DNA of 64,000 nt from DASQPR01 sp963836775 (lineage in GTDB: Bacteria > Actinomycetota > Actinomycetes > Mycobacteriales > Micromonosporaceae). The stretch is taken from positions 124,001-188,000 of the forward strand of contig CAWIKR010000003.1 of assembly GCA_963836775.1 (NCBI GenBank). The letters are read 5' to 3'. A program made the translations under genes and the position numbers. Below the pieces are notes generated by a model, which was given only the letters and a program-made list of their open reading frames with translations, was not told the DNA's origin and did no database searches. Shown in pieces: positions 33,990-41,918 of the stretch. How positions within the stretch are numbered: position 1 is the first letter of the stretch; each line of letters begins with the position of its first letter.

Positions 33990-34427
33990 CTAGTTGTAGT
34001 GGCGCGCGTCGTGTTCCAGCGAGATCATCGCGTCCCGCAGCTCGGCCGAGATCGGCACCAGCGTGCCGCTGTCGCTGACTATCCGCAGCTTGGCTCGCAC
34101 GTTCACGACGATGTCGTCATCCGCGGGCGCCGGCCGGATGCGCAGGTTGAGGGTGAACGACTCGGGCTGCACCTCGGCGATGCCGGCCGAGACCGCGACC
34201 TTTTCGGCCGGGCCGAGCCGCTCGCACGCGCCGGCCGGCGCGGTCAGCGACGGCTCCAGGTGGTTTCCGCTGGCGAGCAGCCCGTGCAGGACGTGGTTCT
34301 GTGCGATGTAGAGCTCGCGCGCGTGCATCAGCCACGATTCGAGCGCGTCGTCGGTGATGATGCCGTCGCGGGTGATGTCGTGGGCGGTCACGTCGTGGTG
34401 CTCCAGCACCGGCCAGCGCGAAATCAT
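33990..34427 (-). CDS. Hotdog-fold acyl-CoA thioesterase-like protein
   Basis: About 145 residues start MISRWPVLEHHDVTAHDITR. The arrangement VTAHDITRDGIITDDALESW followed by beta strands (TLNLRIRP, IVVNVRAKLRIV) resembles single-domain hotdog thioesterases. An in-frame GTG at 34445 is possible; neither start has a strong ribosome site. Downstream of the DUF72 gene by about 40 bases, it is probably co-transcribed with it. Confidence 0.6.
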   Translation of the reverse strand: MISRWPVLEHHDVTAHDITRDGIITDDALESWLMHARELYIAQNHVLHGLLASGNHLEPSLTAPAGACERLGPAEKVAVSAGIAEVQPESFTLNLRIRPAPADDDIVVNVRAKLRIVSDSGTLVPISAELRDAMISLEHDARHYN

Positions 34428-34467
34428 GCGCTTACGGTTGCACACGGCCGGGCCGGCGGCACCGCAT

Positions 34468-35349
34468 TTACACCTCCAGGAGCTTGCGCAGCTGGGCGCC
34501 GTTGCGCTGGGCGTAGTCAGACCGGCAGTTGTTCATCAGGACGTGCAGCGCGGCCGAGGACTGAGACAGTTTCTCGAGCTTCGGCGCCCACTCCGCCATC
34601 TCCGGTTCGGAGTAGAGGTAGCCGAACTTGTCGTAGATGTTCTTGCTGGTCCACTTGTCGCTGTGCCCGTGGAACCGGACCATGGCCAGGTCGCTGGTGG
34701 CTTCCAGTACCGGCGGGATCGACGATTTGTGGCCCTGTGGCATGTCGACGCTGACGAACGGCAGATTGTGCTTGCGCAGGAAGTCCAGCGTCTCGGTCTG
34801 GTTGTCGCCGTGGAACCAGCTCTCGTGCCGCAACTCGATCACCGCCCGCAGCGGAGCGCAGCGCTTGGCGACCTCGGTCAGGTACTGCTTGTTCGAGTGC
34901 TTGATCACGAACCACGGCGGGAACTGGAACAGGATCGCGCCGAGCTTGCCGGCCTCGACCAGGGGATCGAGGGCGGACAGGAAGCGGGTCCAAACGTCTT
35001 CGTAGGCCTGCGGGGACAGGTCGTCCGGGTAGATGTTCTTCTTGTCGGTCTCCGGGCGCAGGTCCTTGTAGAGCTTCGCGGGCTGGGTCGGGTGTCCGGT
35101 CAGCAGGCTGAACGCCTTGATGTTGAAGATGAAGTCCGGTGGTGTCCGCTGCGCCCACAGCCCGGCGGTCGCTTCGGACGGTGGCGAGTAGTAGGTCGAA
35201 TCGACCTCCACCAGCGGGAATTGCGTGGCGTAATAGCCCAGCCGCTTCTCCGGCGTGTCCGCGCTGGCTGGATACCACCCACTCTCCAGCAGCGTTTTGT
35301 CGGTCCACGACGCCGTACCGATGCGGATCTCGCCGTGCTCGGTGCTCAT
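34468..35349 (-). CDS. DUF72 family protein
   Basis: The 293-residue TIM-barrel-like protein has the DUF72 signatures IRIGTASWTDKTLLESGWYP, VEVDSTYYSPPS, FNIKAFSLLTGHP, LFQFPPWF, VIELRHESWF and MVRFHGHSDKW. The family is widespread and its biochemical role is not established. The ATG at 35347-35349 is preceded by GGGGAG. A start 48 bases upstream is in frame but unsupported. Confidence 0.88.
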   Translation of the reverse strand: MSTEHGEIRIGTASWTDKTLLESGWYPASADTPEKRLGYYATQFPLVEVDSTYYSPPSEATAGLWAQRTPPDFIFNIKAFSLLTGHPTQPAKLYKDLRPETDKKNIYPDDLSPQAYEDVWTRFLSALDPLVEAGKLGAILFQFPPWFVIKHSNKQYLTEVAKRCAPLRAVIELRHESWFHGDNQTETLDFLRKHNLPFVSVDMPQGHKSSIPPVLEATSDLAMVRFHGHSDKWTSKNIYDKFGYLYSEPEMAEWAPKLEKLSQSSAALHVLMNNCRSDYAQRNGAQLRKLLEV

Positions 35350-35417
35350 CGATACATTCTCCCCGATTGCACCGACATTCAACCTGGTGGTGATCATCCG
35401 GGATTGCCGCAGTCGGC

Positions 35418-35657
35418 TCAGCGGAACGGCGATGTCGGCAACGGCGGCGGTGGCGGGCGGTGGCTGCCGTGATCGGCGATCTTGACTGCGATCCGAGAAT
35501 TGACGGCTTCGACCAGGCGCACCCCGCCCCAGCCGAGCGCTCCGCTGAGGACGATCACGATGATCGCCAGCACCGCGCGATGCTTCGGGATCTTCGGAAA
35601 ATTATCCGGCTCGCCGAGCAGGATGGTGCGTACAGGTATCGGGTTCAGCCTGTTCAT
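35418..35657 (-). CDS. Small single-TM protein
   Basis: The 79-residue protein has one TM helix (about 27-47, RAVLAIIVIVLSGALGWGGV) and a Pro-rich C-terminus (RPPPPPLPTSPF). Its ATG overlaps the stop of the upstream gene (ATGA), so the two membrane proteins are co-translated. I recognise no family. Confidence 0.6.
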   Translation of the reverse strand: MNRLNPIPVRTILLGEPDNFPKIPKHRAVLAIIVIVLSGALGWGGVRLVEAVNSRIAVKIADHGSHRPPPPPLPTSPFR

Positions 35658-36283
35658 AGGTGCGACAGCACCTCCTGGAACACGGTATGAACGGCGATCA
35701 CAGCCGCGTCGCCAGTGATTGGATCATCTGATCCGAACACCACTTGGACGACGTAGGTTCCGAGCCGGCCGCCGTAGGCCGCAACGACCGGGAAGTCTGG
35801 GTCATTGAGGTACCCGAGGAAGACAAAACCACCGGTGTGGGCCGCGATCGGCCCGGCGATCGATTCGTCGCCCAGATCGCCAGGGATGCGAGCGCCCGCG
35901 CGGATCATCGACTGACGAAGCTCGGCGTAGGTCGTCCGCGCCTGGCTGAGCGGGCTGCCCGATGGGCCTTGCCCCAGGTGCCAGATTGCGATGCCGAGGA
36001 AAGTGGTCGCGGACTCGAACTCACAGTGGCGGAAGACAAGATCCGGAGCTTCGTATGCAGTGCCGCCGATAAGACTCATCGCCAGCGGCCGCGCCGGATC
36101 GTGTCCGGGGACGAGCGTGTCGACAATCTCCGAGCGGACCAGCCCGCACGCATTGGTGGTCGGAGGCAGATAGTGCCAGCTGGTATAGGCGCGGAAGCCG
36201 CCGATCAGAGCAGCAATGGCACACAGCACCGCGACGAACGCGGTCCCCGCCGTCCACTCCAGCCTCATTCGAAACTTCGACAC
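35654..36283 (-). CDS. Membrane-anchored extracytoplasmic protein
   Basis: The 209-residue protein has an N-terminal TM anchor (about 12-32, AFVAVLCAIAALIGGFRAY) and an exported domain with two cysteines (NACGLVRSEIV and FRHCEFE). The pattern of a Cys-containing domain after an anchor, opening with ACGL, resembles DUF3558-like lipoproteins but the lipobox is absent. It is the first gene of a two-gene overlap with the small TM protein. Function unknown. Confidence 0.6.
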   Translation of the reverse strand: MSKFRMRLEWTAGTAFVAVLCAIAALIGGFRAYTSWHYLPPTTNACGLVRSEIVDTLVPGHDPARPLAMSLIGGTAYEAPDLVFRHCEFESATTFLGIAIWHLGQGPSGSPLSQARTTYAELRQSMIRAGARIPGDLGDESIAGPIAAHTGGFVFLGYLNDPDFPVVAAYGGRLGTYVVQVVFGSDDPITGDAAVIAVHTVFQEVLSHL

Positions 36284-36445
36284 ACGTCTTTGTAGCGCAC
36301 TTTGCCGGACGCTGTCTGTCCCTTGTGTACGACCTGGCAGTCAACTGATCTTTGCGGTCGGTGTCGGGCGTGATCATCAACTGGAGTCCGTGAGATCCGG
36401 GGCACGCCCAGGCCGGGTCTGCGGGAGCCTGGACCGTCACGCGAT

Positions 36446-36451
36446 TAGGCT
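36446..36451 (+). promoter_or_regulatory. -10 element of a likely leaderless guaA promoter
   Basis: TAGGCT is followed by six bases and the guaA ATG. It is the same hexamer and spacing as for alr. No Shine-Dalgarno sequence is present. Confidence 0.55.
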
Positions 36452-36457
36452 TTCCGC

Positions 36458-38008
36458 ATGAGCCTGCCGCGCCCAGTTCTCGTCGTTGATTTCGGTGCCC
36501 AGTACGCGCAATTGATCGCCCGCCGGGTCCGCGAGGCCCGGATCTACTCCGAGGTCGTGCCGCACGACATGCCGGTGGCCGAGATGCTCGCCAAGAATCC
36601 GGCGGCGATCATCCTCTCCGGCGGGCCCTCCAGCGTCTATGAGCCGGGTGCGCCGAGCGTGGACGAGTCGCTGTTCGCCGCCGGAGTTCCGACCTTTGGC
36701 ATCTGCTATGGCTTCCAGCTGATGGCGCGCGCGCTCGGCGGCACCGTGAACAAGACCGGCCTGCGCGAATTCGGCGGCACGCCGCTGATGGTGACCGATG
36801 CCGGCACGCTCTTCGATGGTCTGCCCGGCGAGCAGGACGTCTGGATGAGCCACGGCGACGCGGTGATCGAGGCGCCGGCCGGCTTCACCGTGACGGCCCG
36901 CTCCGCGGGCGCACCAGTGGCCGGCTTCGAGGACGTCGGGTCCCGGCGCGCGGGTGTCCAGTTCCACCCCGAGGTCGGGCACACCACGCACGGCCAGGCG
37001 GTGCTGGAGCACTTCCTCTACGACATCGCCGGGCTGGAGCCGACCTGGACGCCGGAGTCGATCGTGGCCGAGCAGGTCGCCGCGATCCGGGCTCAGGTCG
37101 GCAGCAAGGAGGTCATCTGTGGCCTCTCCGGCGGCGTCGACTCGGCGGTCGCGGCGGCGCTCGTCCACAAGGCCGTCGGCGACCAGCTGACCTGCGTCTT
37201 CGTCGACCACGGGCTGCTCCGCGCGGGCGAAGCCGAGCAGGTGGAGAAGGACTACGTCGCGGCCACGGGCATCAAGCTCAAGGTGGTCGACGCCTCCGAG
37301 CGGTTCCTCGCCGCGCTGGATGGCGTCACCGATCCGGAGCAGAAGCGCAAGATCATCGGGCGTGAGTTCATCCGGGTCTTCGAGCAGGCGGCTCGCGAGG
37401 TGGCCTCGGCCGGCGACGTCGAGTTCCTGGTCCAGGGCACCCTCTACCCGGACGTGGTGGAGTCCGGTGGCGGCTCCGGCACGGCCAACATCAAGTCCCA
37501 CCACAATGTTGGCGGGCTCCCCGACGACCTTGCATTCGAGCTGGTGGAGCCGCTGCGCCTGCTGTTCAAGGACGAGGTCCGCGCCATCGGCACCGAGCTT
37601 GGCCTGCCCGAGGCGATGGTCTGGCGGCACCCGTTCCCGGGGCCGGGTCTGGCGATCCGCATCATCGGCGCGGTCTCCAGCGACCGGCTGGACGTCCTCC
37701 GCGCCGCCGATCAGATCGCTCGCGACGAGCTGGCCAACTCCGGACTGGACCGGGACGTCTGGCAGTTCCCGGTGGTGCTCCTCGCCGACGTCCGCAGCGT
37801 CGGGGTTCAGGGCGACGGCCGCACCTATGGGCACCCGGTGGTGCTGCGCCCGGTGTCCAGTGAGGACGCCATGACGGCGGACTGGTCCCGGCTGCCGTAT
37901 GAGCTGATCGCCCGCATCTCCACCCGGATCACCAACGAGGTGGCCGAGGTGAACCGGGTGGTGCTGGACGTGACCAGCAAACCGCCGGGCACCATCGAGT
38001 GGGAGTAG
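36458..38008 (+). CDS. guaA: GMP synthase (glutamine-hydrolysing)
   Basis: It converts XMP to GMP using glutamine and ATP. The N-terminal class I amidotransferase domain has the nucleophile in GICYGFQ (Cys83) and the His/Glu pair in HPEVGHT. The ATP-pyrophosphatase domain begins CGLSGGVDSAVAAALVHK, and the C-terminal dimerisation domain ends KPPGTIEWE, the family's standard terminus. It has 516 residues. With guaB and guaB3 it completes the GMP branch in this region. Confidence 0.96.
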   Translation: MSLPRPVLVVDFGAQYAQLIARRVREARIYSEVVPHDMPVAEMLAKNPAAIILSGGPSSVYEPGAPSVDESLFAAGVPTFGICYGFQLMARALGGTVNKTGLREFGGTPLMVTDAGTLFDGLPGEQDVWMSHGDAVIEAPAGFTVTARSAGAPVAGFEDVGSRRAGVQFHPEVGHTTHGQAVLEHFLYDIAGLEPTWTPESIVAEQVAAIRAQVGSKEVICGLSGGVDSAVAAALVHKAVGDQLTCVFVDHGLLRAGEAEQVEKDYVAATGIKLKVVDASERFLAALDGVTDPEQKRKIIGREFIRVFEQAAREVASAGDVEFLVQGTLYPDVVESGGGSGTANIKSHHNVGGLPDDLAFELVEPLRLLFKDEVRAIGTELGLPEAMVWRHPFPGPGLAIRIIGAVSSDRLDVLRAADQIARDELANSGLDRDVWQFPVVLLADVRSVGVQGDGRTYGHPVVLRPVSSEDAMTADWSRLPYELIARISTRITNEVAEVNRVVLDVTSKPPGTIEWE

Positions 38009-38020
38009 CCGAACGCAAAG

Positions 38021-38124
38021 CGTGACCCCGAGTCCGAACGGGGCGGGTGCTTCCCTGGGCGAGGGACGAGGCCCGCAGGGAGCGCCCCGCCGACGTGGCA
38101 TCGGTCTCGGGGTCACGTTTTATT
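38021..38124 (+). terminator. Complex terminator after guaA
   Basis: A 12-bp perfect outer stem (CGTGACCCCGAG at 38021-38032 with CTCGGGGTCACG at 38106-38117) is followed by TTTTATT. The ~73-base loop folds internally (GGGGCG/CGCCCC and TCCCTG/CAGGGA). It begins 12 bases after the guaA stop. Confidence 0.75.
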
Positions 38125-38217
38125 GCACGGCGCCAGCCGTCCGCGTACCGTCGCGGCGCCGCTCTATCGGCCGGTCCGGCCCTCGTCATCGAGGCCCGGG
38201 GTCCGGCCGGGGGTCGG

Positions 38218-38535
38218 TCAAGCCGCGGGCGGCTCGGAGTGCACTGATGTCGTCGGTGCGGCCGGCGGCGTGGTCGCGGCCGGCGCGGTCGGGTAGTTCC
38301 ACACCGGTGGCTGCTTGCCGTCCGGCATCACCACGATCGCGACGATGTAGGCGAGCGCGAGCCAACCACCGCTGAGGATGGTGCCCACCACGACGCCGAT
38401 GCGGACCACGGTCGAGTCGATGTTCAGGTAGTCAGCGAGGCCACCGCAGACACCGCTGAGCTTGCGGTCGGTCTGCGAGCGCCGGAGCTGACGGACCTTG
38501 CTCTGCGGCTGGAACGGTGACTGTGTGCTTGTCAT
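38218..38535 (-). CDS. PspC-domain membrane protein
   Basis: The 105-residue protein contains RRSQTDRKLSGVCGGLADYL followed by two TM-like segments, the canonical PspC domain (about 16-72). The C-terminal tail is Pro/Ala/Thr-rich. PspC proteins sense or respond to envelope stress. It lies apart from the larger PspC locus at 43-47 kb and converges with guaA. Confidence 0.85.
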   Translation of the reverse strand: MTSTQSPFQPQSKVRQLRRSQTDRKLSGVCGGLADYLNIDSTVVRIGVVVGTILSGGWLALAYIVAIVVMPDGKQPPVWNYPTAPAATTPPAAPTTSVHSEPPAA

Positions 38536-38650
38536 GAGTTCAGGTTGCGCTTCGGGCGTGCCCGAGCGCCTCAGTGACTGCCCGGATGCGTACCCTGATT
38601 TTGGTCTGTCGATCTAGCCGCCACACCCACCTCCCCTTGGATGGACGCAC

Positions 38651-39598
38651 GTGGAACCGGTCCGCCGCATTGCGGCCTATGGCATCTGCCGCAACCAGGA
38701 CGATCAGGTCCTTCTGGTCCGCGCCAGCAACAAATCCGGCACGCCCGGAGCGTGGTCATTGCCAGGTGGGGCGGTTGCGCACGGGGAGAATCCCAAAGAC
38801 ACCGTGGTACGCGAAACTGCCGCCGAGACCGGGCTGTCGGTGGCCGTGTCCGGGCTGCAGGACGTGGTGGCGGACATGCGAGCGCTGCCGGACCGCGGCA
38901 TCACCATTCACACCGACCGCCTGATCTACACCGTCCGGGTCCGCGGCGGAGCCCTGAAGCCCCGTGTTGACCAGCCCACCGATCTGGTGCAGTGGGTCGG
39001 GCTGACCGATGCCGGGACGATGCCGTTGCGGCCGTTCACCGCGGTTGCGCTGGGCTTGTCGGCGGCCGCCGCCGACCTGCGTCCGGACGACCCGCCGGAG
39101 GTGCCATCGTTCCTGGCCGTGCCCGGCCCGGACGGCCTGCACCGGGCGCAGCGGTTCGCCGCCTACGCGGTGGCTACCGACCCGGCCGGTCGAGTGCTGC
39201 TGACTCGCATCGCCGACGGTTATCCCGGCGCCGGGCTGTGGCACCTGCCCGGTGGCGGCACCGATTTCGGCGAGACGCCGGGGCCGGCGCTGCTCCGCGA
39301 GTTGGAGGAGGAGACCGGCCAGCACGGCCGGCTGGTGTCGTTGCTCGGCGTCGCGAGTCATCGGGATGCCGCCCAGATCGGACCTGAGGGCTTTCCCATC
39401 GACTGGCACGGTGTGCGCGCGTTCTACCTGGTGCAGGTGGACGAGGCCAGCGCGCCGAAAGTGTTCGACGTGGGCGGGTCCACGGTCGAGGCGCGCTGGT
39501 TCACACCGGGCGAGGTGGACGCGTTCCGCGACCGTGAGGCCCTCACCGAGGTGACCGTCGAGGCGCTGGCCGCACTGCCCCGGCAGCGTCAGCGTTGA
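38651..39598 (+). CDS. Protein with two tandem NUDIX domains
   Basis: Two NUDIX hydrolase domains occupy about residues 1-130 and 160-315. The second has a perfect NUDIX box (GGTDFGETPGPALLRELEEETG). The first is nearly complete but has Ala for one of the paired Glu residues (RETAAETG), so it may bind rather than hydrolyse. Substrates of such fusions (nucleoside diphosphate-X or oxidised nucleotides) are unknown. It starts with GTG. A paralogue with the same architecture follows three bases later. Confidence 0.82.
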   Translation: MEPVRRIAAYGICRNQDDQVLLVRASNKSGTPGAWSLPGGAVAHGENPKDTVVRETAAETGLSVAVSGLQDVVADMRALPDRGITIHTDRLIYTVRVRGGALKPRVDQPTDLVQWVGLTDAGTMPLRPFTAVALGLSAAAADLRPDDPPEVPSFLAVPGPDGLHRAQRFAAYAVATDPAGRVLLTRIADGYPGAGLWHLPGGGTDFGETPGPALLRELEEETGQHGRLVSLLGVASHRDAAQIGPEGFPIDWHGVRAFYLVQVDEASAPKVFDVGGSTVEARWFTPGEVDAFRDREALTEVTVEALAALPRQRQR

Positions 39599-39600
39599 CG

Positions 39601-40429
39601 ATGCGGGCTCGGATCCGGCGACTGGAGGCTTACGGCGTCGCGACCGATCGGGATCGGGTGCTGCTGACCGGGTCGTCGTTGCCGGGTGACGTGGTGCGGC
39701 ACGGCGAGGATCCGCACGAGACCGTACGCCGCGCGATCGCCAGTCTGACCGGTCTCCGGGTTGACGTCGGCGCCCCACTTGACGTGGTGGCGGCGGTGAC
39801 CGTCACGGATGCCGTCGTCGAGCAGGTCGATCGCATCGTCTTCGATATCGCGCTCGGCGGTGGCGATCCGGCCGGCGGCCGGTGGGCACGCGGTGACCGA
39901 GGCCGATCCGTGGGTGCAAGCGGTGCTGTCCGATCGCCCCGCGATCGTGGACGTCCCCGCGGTGCCGCCGTCGCAGCCGGCGTCCGGGCCGGTCGAGCGG
40001 GTCCAGCGGTTCAGCGCCTATGGACTGGTCACCGATCCGGCCGGGCGGATCCTGCTGACCCGGATCTCGGACGGATATCCGGGCGCCGGCACCTGGCATC
40101 TGCCGGGCGGAGGGATCGACTTCGGCGAGCGCCCGGCCTCGGCACTGGATCGGGAGTTGCGGGAGGAGACTGGACAAATAGGTCAGGTCGGGCAGTTGAT
40201 CGCTATCGAGCATGCCCACAACCCGACCGCCTACGGACCCGAGAAGCGTCCGATCGATTGGCATACGGTGCGAGCGATCTTCCGGGTCACAGTGACCGAG
40301 CCCACTGCACCGAGGGTGCACGAGCTCGGCGGCTCTACCGACTCTGCCGCTTGGCTAACCGTCGCTGAGCTGCGAAAATTGCCCCTGAACAGGCTCGCTC
40401 GCGGCATTATTGCTAAATACATGCAGTGA
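39601..40429 (+). pseudogene. Second double-NUDIX protein, frame disrupted between domains
   Basis: The first part (MRARIRRLEAYGVATDRDRV to FDIALGGGD) is a NUDIX-like domain with a decayed box (ETVRRAIASLTG). A +1 shift near 39870-39890 separates it from the second part (AVTEADPWVQAVLSDRPAIV to IIAKYMQ), which has an intact box (GGGIDFGERPASALDRELRE, ETG). Compared with its neighbour, the end of the first domain is also shorter. It is a tandem duplicate of the preceding gene. Either a consensus error or a decaying copy is possible; the second domain could still be made from an internal start. Confidence 0.7.
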
Positions 40430-40901
40430 TGCCTGAATCACATCACAGTTCCGATCAATGCGCGTTTCCGTACAATGGATTCGTAACGTCGAGCGGCACC
40501 TGTGTGAACAGAAGATTTCGCGTTCGGGGCGTATCCAAGGCGGCCCCGGGTGTGCAATCGTGTAGGCCGCAAGCCGCCGAGGTTACAGCCAGTGGCGGTT
40601 TACGCATTGCACGCGCTGGATTACGGCGGGAAACCAACCCGCAATGCAACGCGCTGTAGTGACCTTGCCCCGATGGGGGGCCGGCAGAAGTGCTGGCTCC
40701 GTATGGAGGAACCTAGTGCCGAGAGCCCCATGGCGCCGGCGTAACACAGATAGCCCCGGTCCTGCCGGGCGGCGATGGACGGGACGTCTTCGTCGCAGCA
40801 GCGGCAACCTGGCCCGCAGGGCGCTGACAATTCGAGTGGGCCGTCGGCCTTCAGCCACCCACACGTTTGACGAAATCGATCACGGGCGTCGGCGCCGGGT
40901 C
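40430..40901 (+). promoter_or_regulatory. 472-bp intergenic region before pssA, rich in hairpins
   Basis: No convincing gene is seen on either strand. Potential stems include AAGCCGCC/GGCGG near 40570-40600, GCGGG/CCCGC around 40625, and an ATGGGG/CCCCAT stem (about 40673-40733) that encloses GCCGGC/GCTGGC and CTCC-GTAT-GGAG. It may be a long 5' leader of pssA or hold a non-coding RNA. It matches no riboswitch I recognise. Confidence 0.35.
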
Positions 40902-41777
40902 ATGACGGTCGCTTTCGATCGCATCCGCAACGGCCGACCCGAAGTCGAGACGATTGACATGGTCATCCCGGTGAGCCCGGCGCCCGCGGGTGCCGCCACC
41001 ATGCCCAGCAACCGGCCCGGCACCGGCACTCGCCCGGCCGGCGCGGACGACCTGGACGCGCCGATCCCGCAGACGATCCCGCTGCTCCCAGGCGAGCAGA
41101 CGGTCGCGCGCCGGATCAAGTTCGGCCTCGCCAATGCCTGCACTCTGGCCAGCATCATGCTCGGTATGAGCGCGGTGTTCATCAGCATGCACGGCGATCC
41201 GCGCCTGGCTGCGCTGCTGCTGCTCGGCTGCGTCATCTTCGACGGTGTCGACGGCGCGGTGGCCCGCAAGATGGGCGTGGCGAGCCCGTTCGGCGCGCAA
41301 ATGGATTCGCTGGCCGACATGTGCTCGTTCGGCATCGCGGCTCCGGTCGTGCTCTACGCGGCCTTGCACGGTCACGCTCCGGCGCCGCTGATTGCCGTCG
41401 CCTGCGGCATGATCGCCGCCGGCGCTGCGATCCGGTTGGCCCGGTTCAACGTGTCGCCGAAGGACGGCCGGTTCTTCTCCGGCGTTCCGACGACGATGAC
41501 GGCCGCTGTCATGGCGCTGTCGGTGCTGATCGGCCTGCAGTTGCCGGGCCTGCTCGCGGTGGTCGCGGTGGCCGTGCTGGCGATCGCCATGGTGTCCGGT
41601 TTCCCGTATGCGAAGCTGTCCCGGATCGCCCGGCTGCCACTGTGGCTGTTCGCCGCTCCGCTGGCTGGACTGCTGGTAGCACCCCAGTTGACCTTCGCCG
41701 TCGGCGTCGCGCTCTACCTGGTCAGCGGCCCGCTGCTGTGGCTGCGCCAGCGTGGTGAGCACGCCGCCGCCGTCTGA
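40902..41777 (+). CDS. pssA: CDP-diacylglycerol-serine O-phosphatidyltransferase
   Basis: It makes phosphatidylserine from CDP-diacylglycerol and L-serine, the first step to phosphatidylethanolamine. The CDP-alcohol phosphotransferase motif (DG-x2-AR-x8-G-x3-D-x3-D) is complete in FDGVDGAVARKMGV followed by SPFGAQMDSLADMCSFG. Six to eight TM helices cover the rest. I chose ATG 40902; ATGs at 40959 and 41001 are alternatives because the first ~65 residues are hydrophilic and poorly conserved. The decarboxylase psd lies opposite, convergent. Confidence 0.88.
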   Translation: MTVAFDRIRNGRPEVETIDMVIPVSPAPAGAATMPSNRPGTGTRPAGADDLDAPIPQTIPLLPGEQTVARRIKFGLANACTLASIMLGMSAVFISMHGDPRLAALLLLGCVIFDGVDGAVARKMGVASPFGAQMDSLADMCSFGIAAPVVLYAALHGHAPAPLIAVACGMIAAGAAIRLARFNVSPKDGRFFSGVPTTMTAAVMALSVLIGLQLPGLLAVVAVAVLAIAMVSGFPYAKLSRIARLPLWLFAAPLAGLLVAPQLTFAVGVALYLVSGPLLWLRQRGEHAAAV

Positions 41778-41791
41778 TCCGCGCAAGCGAA

Positions 41792-41826
41792 AATCGGCCC
41801 ACCCCGGGTTGCGGGGTGGGCCGATT
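41792..41826. terminator. Bidirectional terminator between pssA and psd
   Basis: AATCGGCCCACCCC and its perfect 14-bp complement flank a seven-base loop. A-rich sequence lies on the left (GCGAAAATC) and T on the right. It can serve both convergent genes. Confidence 0.75.
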
Positions 41827-41841
41827 CGCGTTCGCGACCTG

Positions 41842-41888
41842 AATCGTGAACGCCGGTCGCGCTGATCGGACGACAGACGTTCACGATT
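41842..41888. repeat. Second inverted repeat in the pssA-psd gap
   Basis: AATCGTGAACG (41842-41852) and CGTTCACGATT (41878-41888) are perfect 11-bp arms around a 25-base spacer. It directly follows the terminator hairpin. It may be the psd-side terminator or a protein site. Confidence 0.45.
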
Positions 41889-41918
41889 GAGGACGTTGCT
41901 GGTTGGGCCGCCGGTGGA

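Noticed and set aside
36437..38116. A 559-codon open frame on the minus strand opposite guaA
   Set aside because: It is the antisense shadow of an unmistakable GMP synthase. Its translation is Arg/Gly/His-rich with no domain, as typical for high-GC antisense frames.
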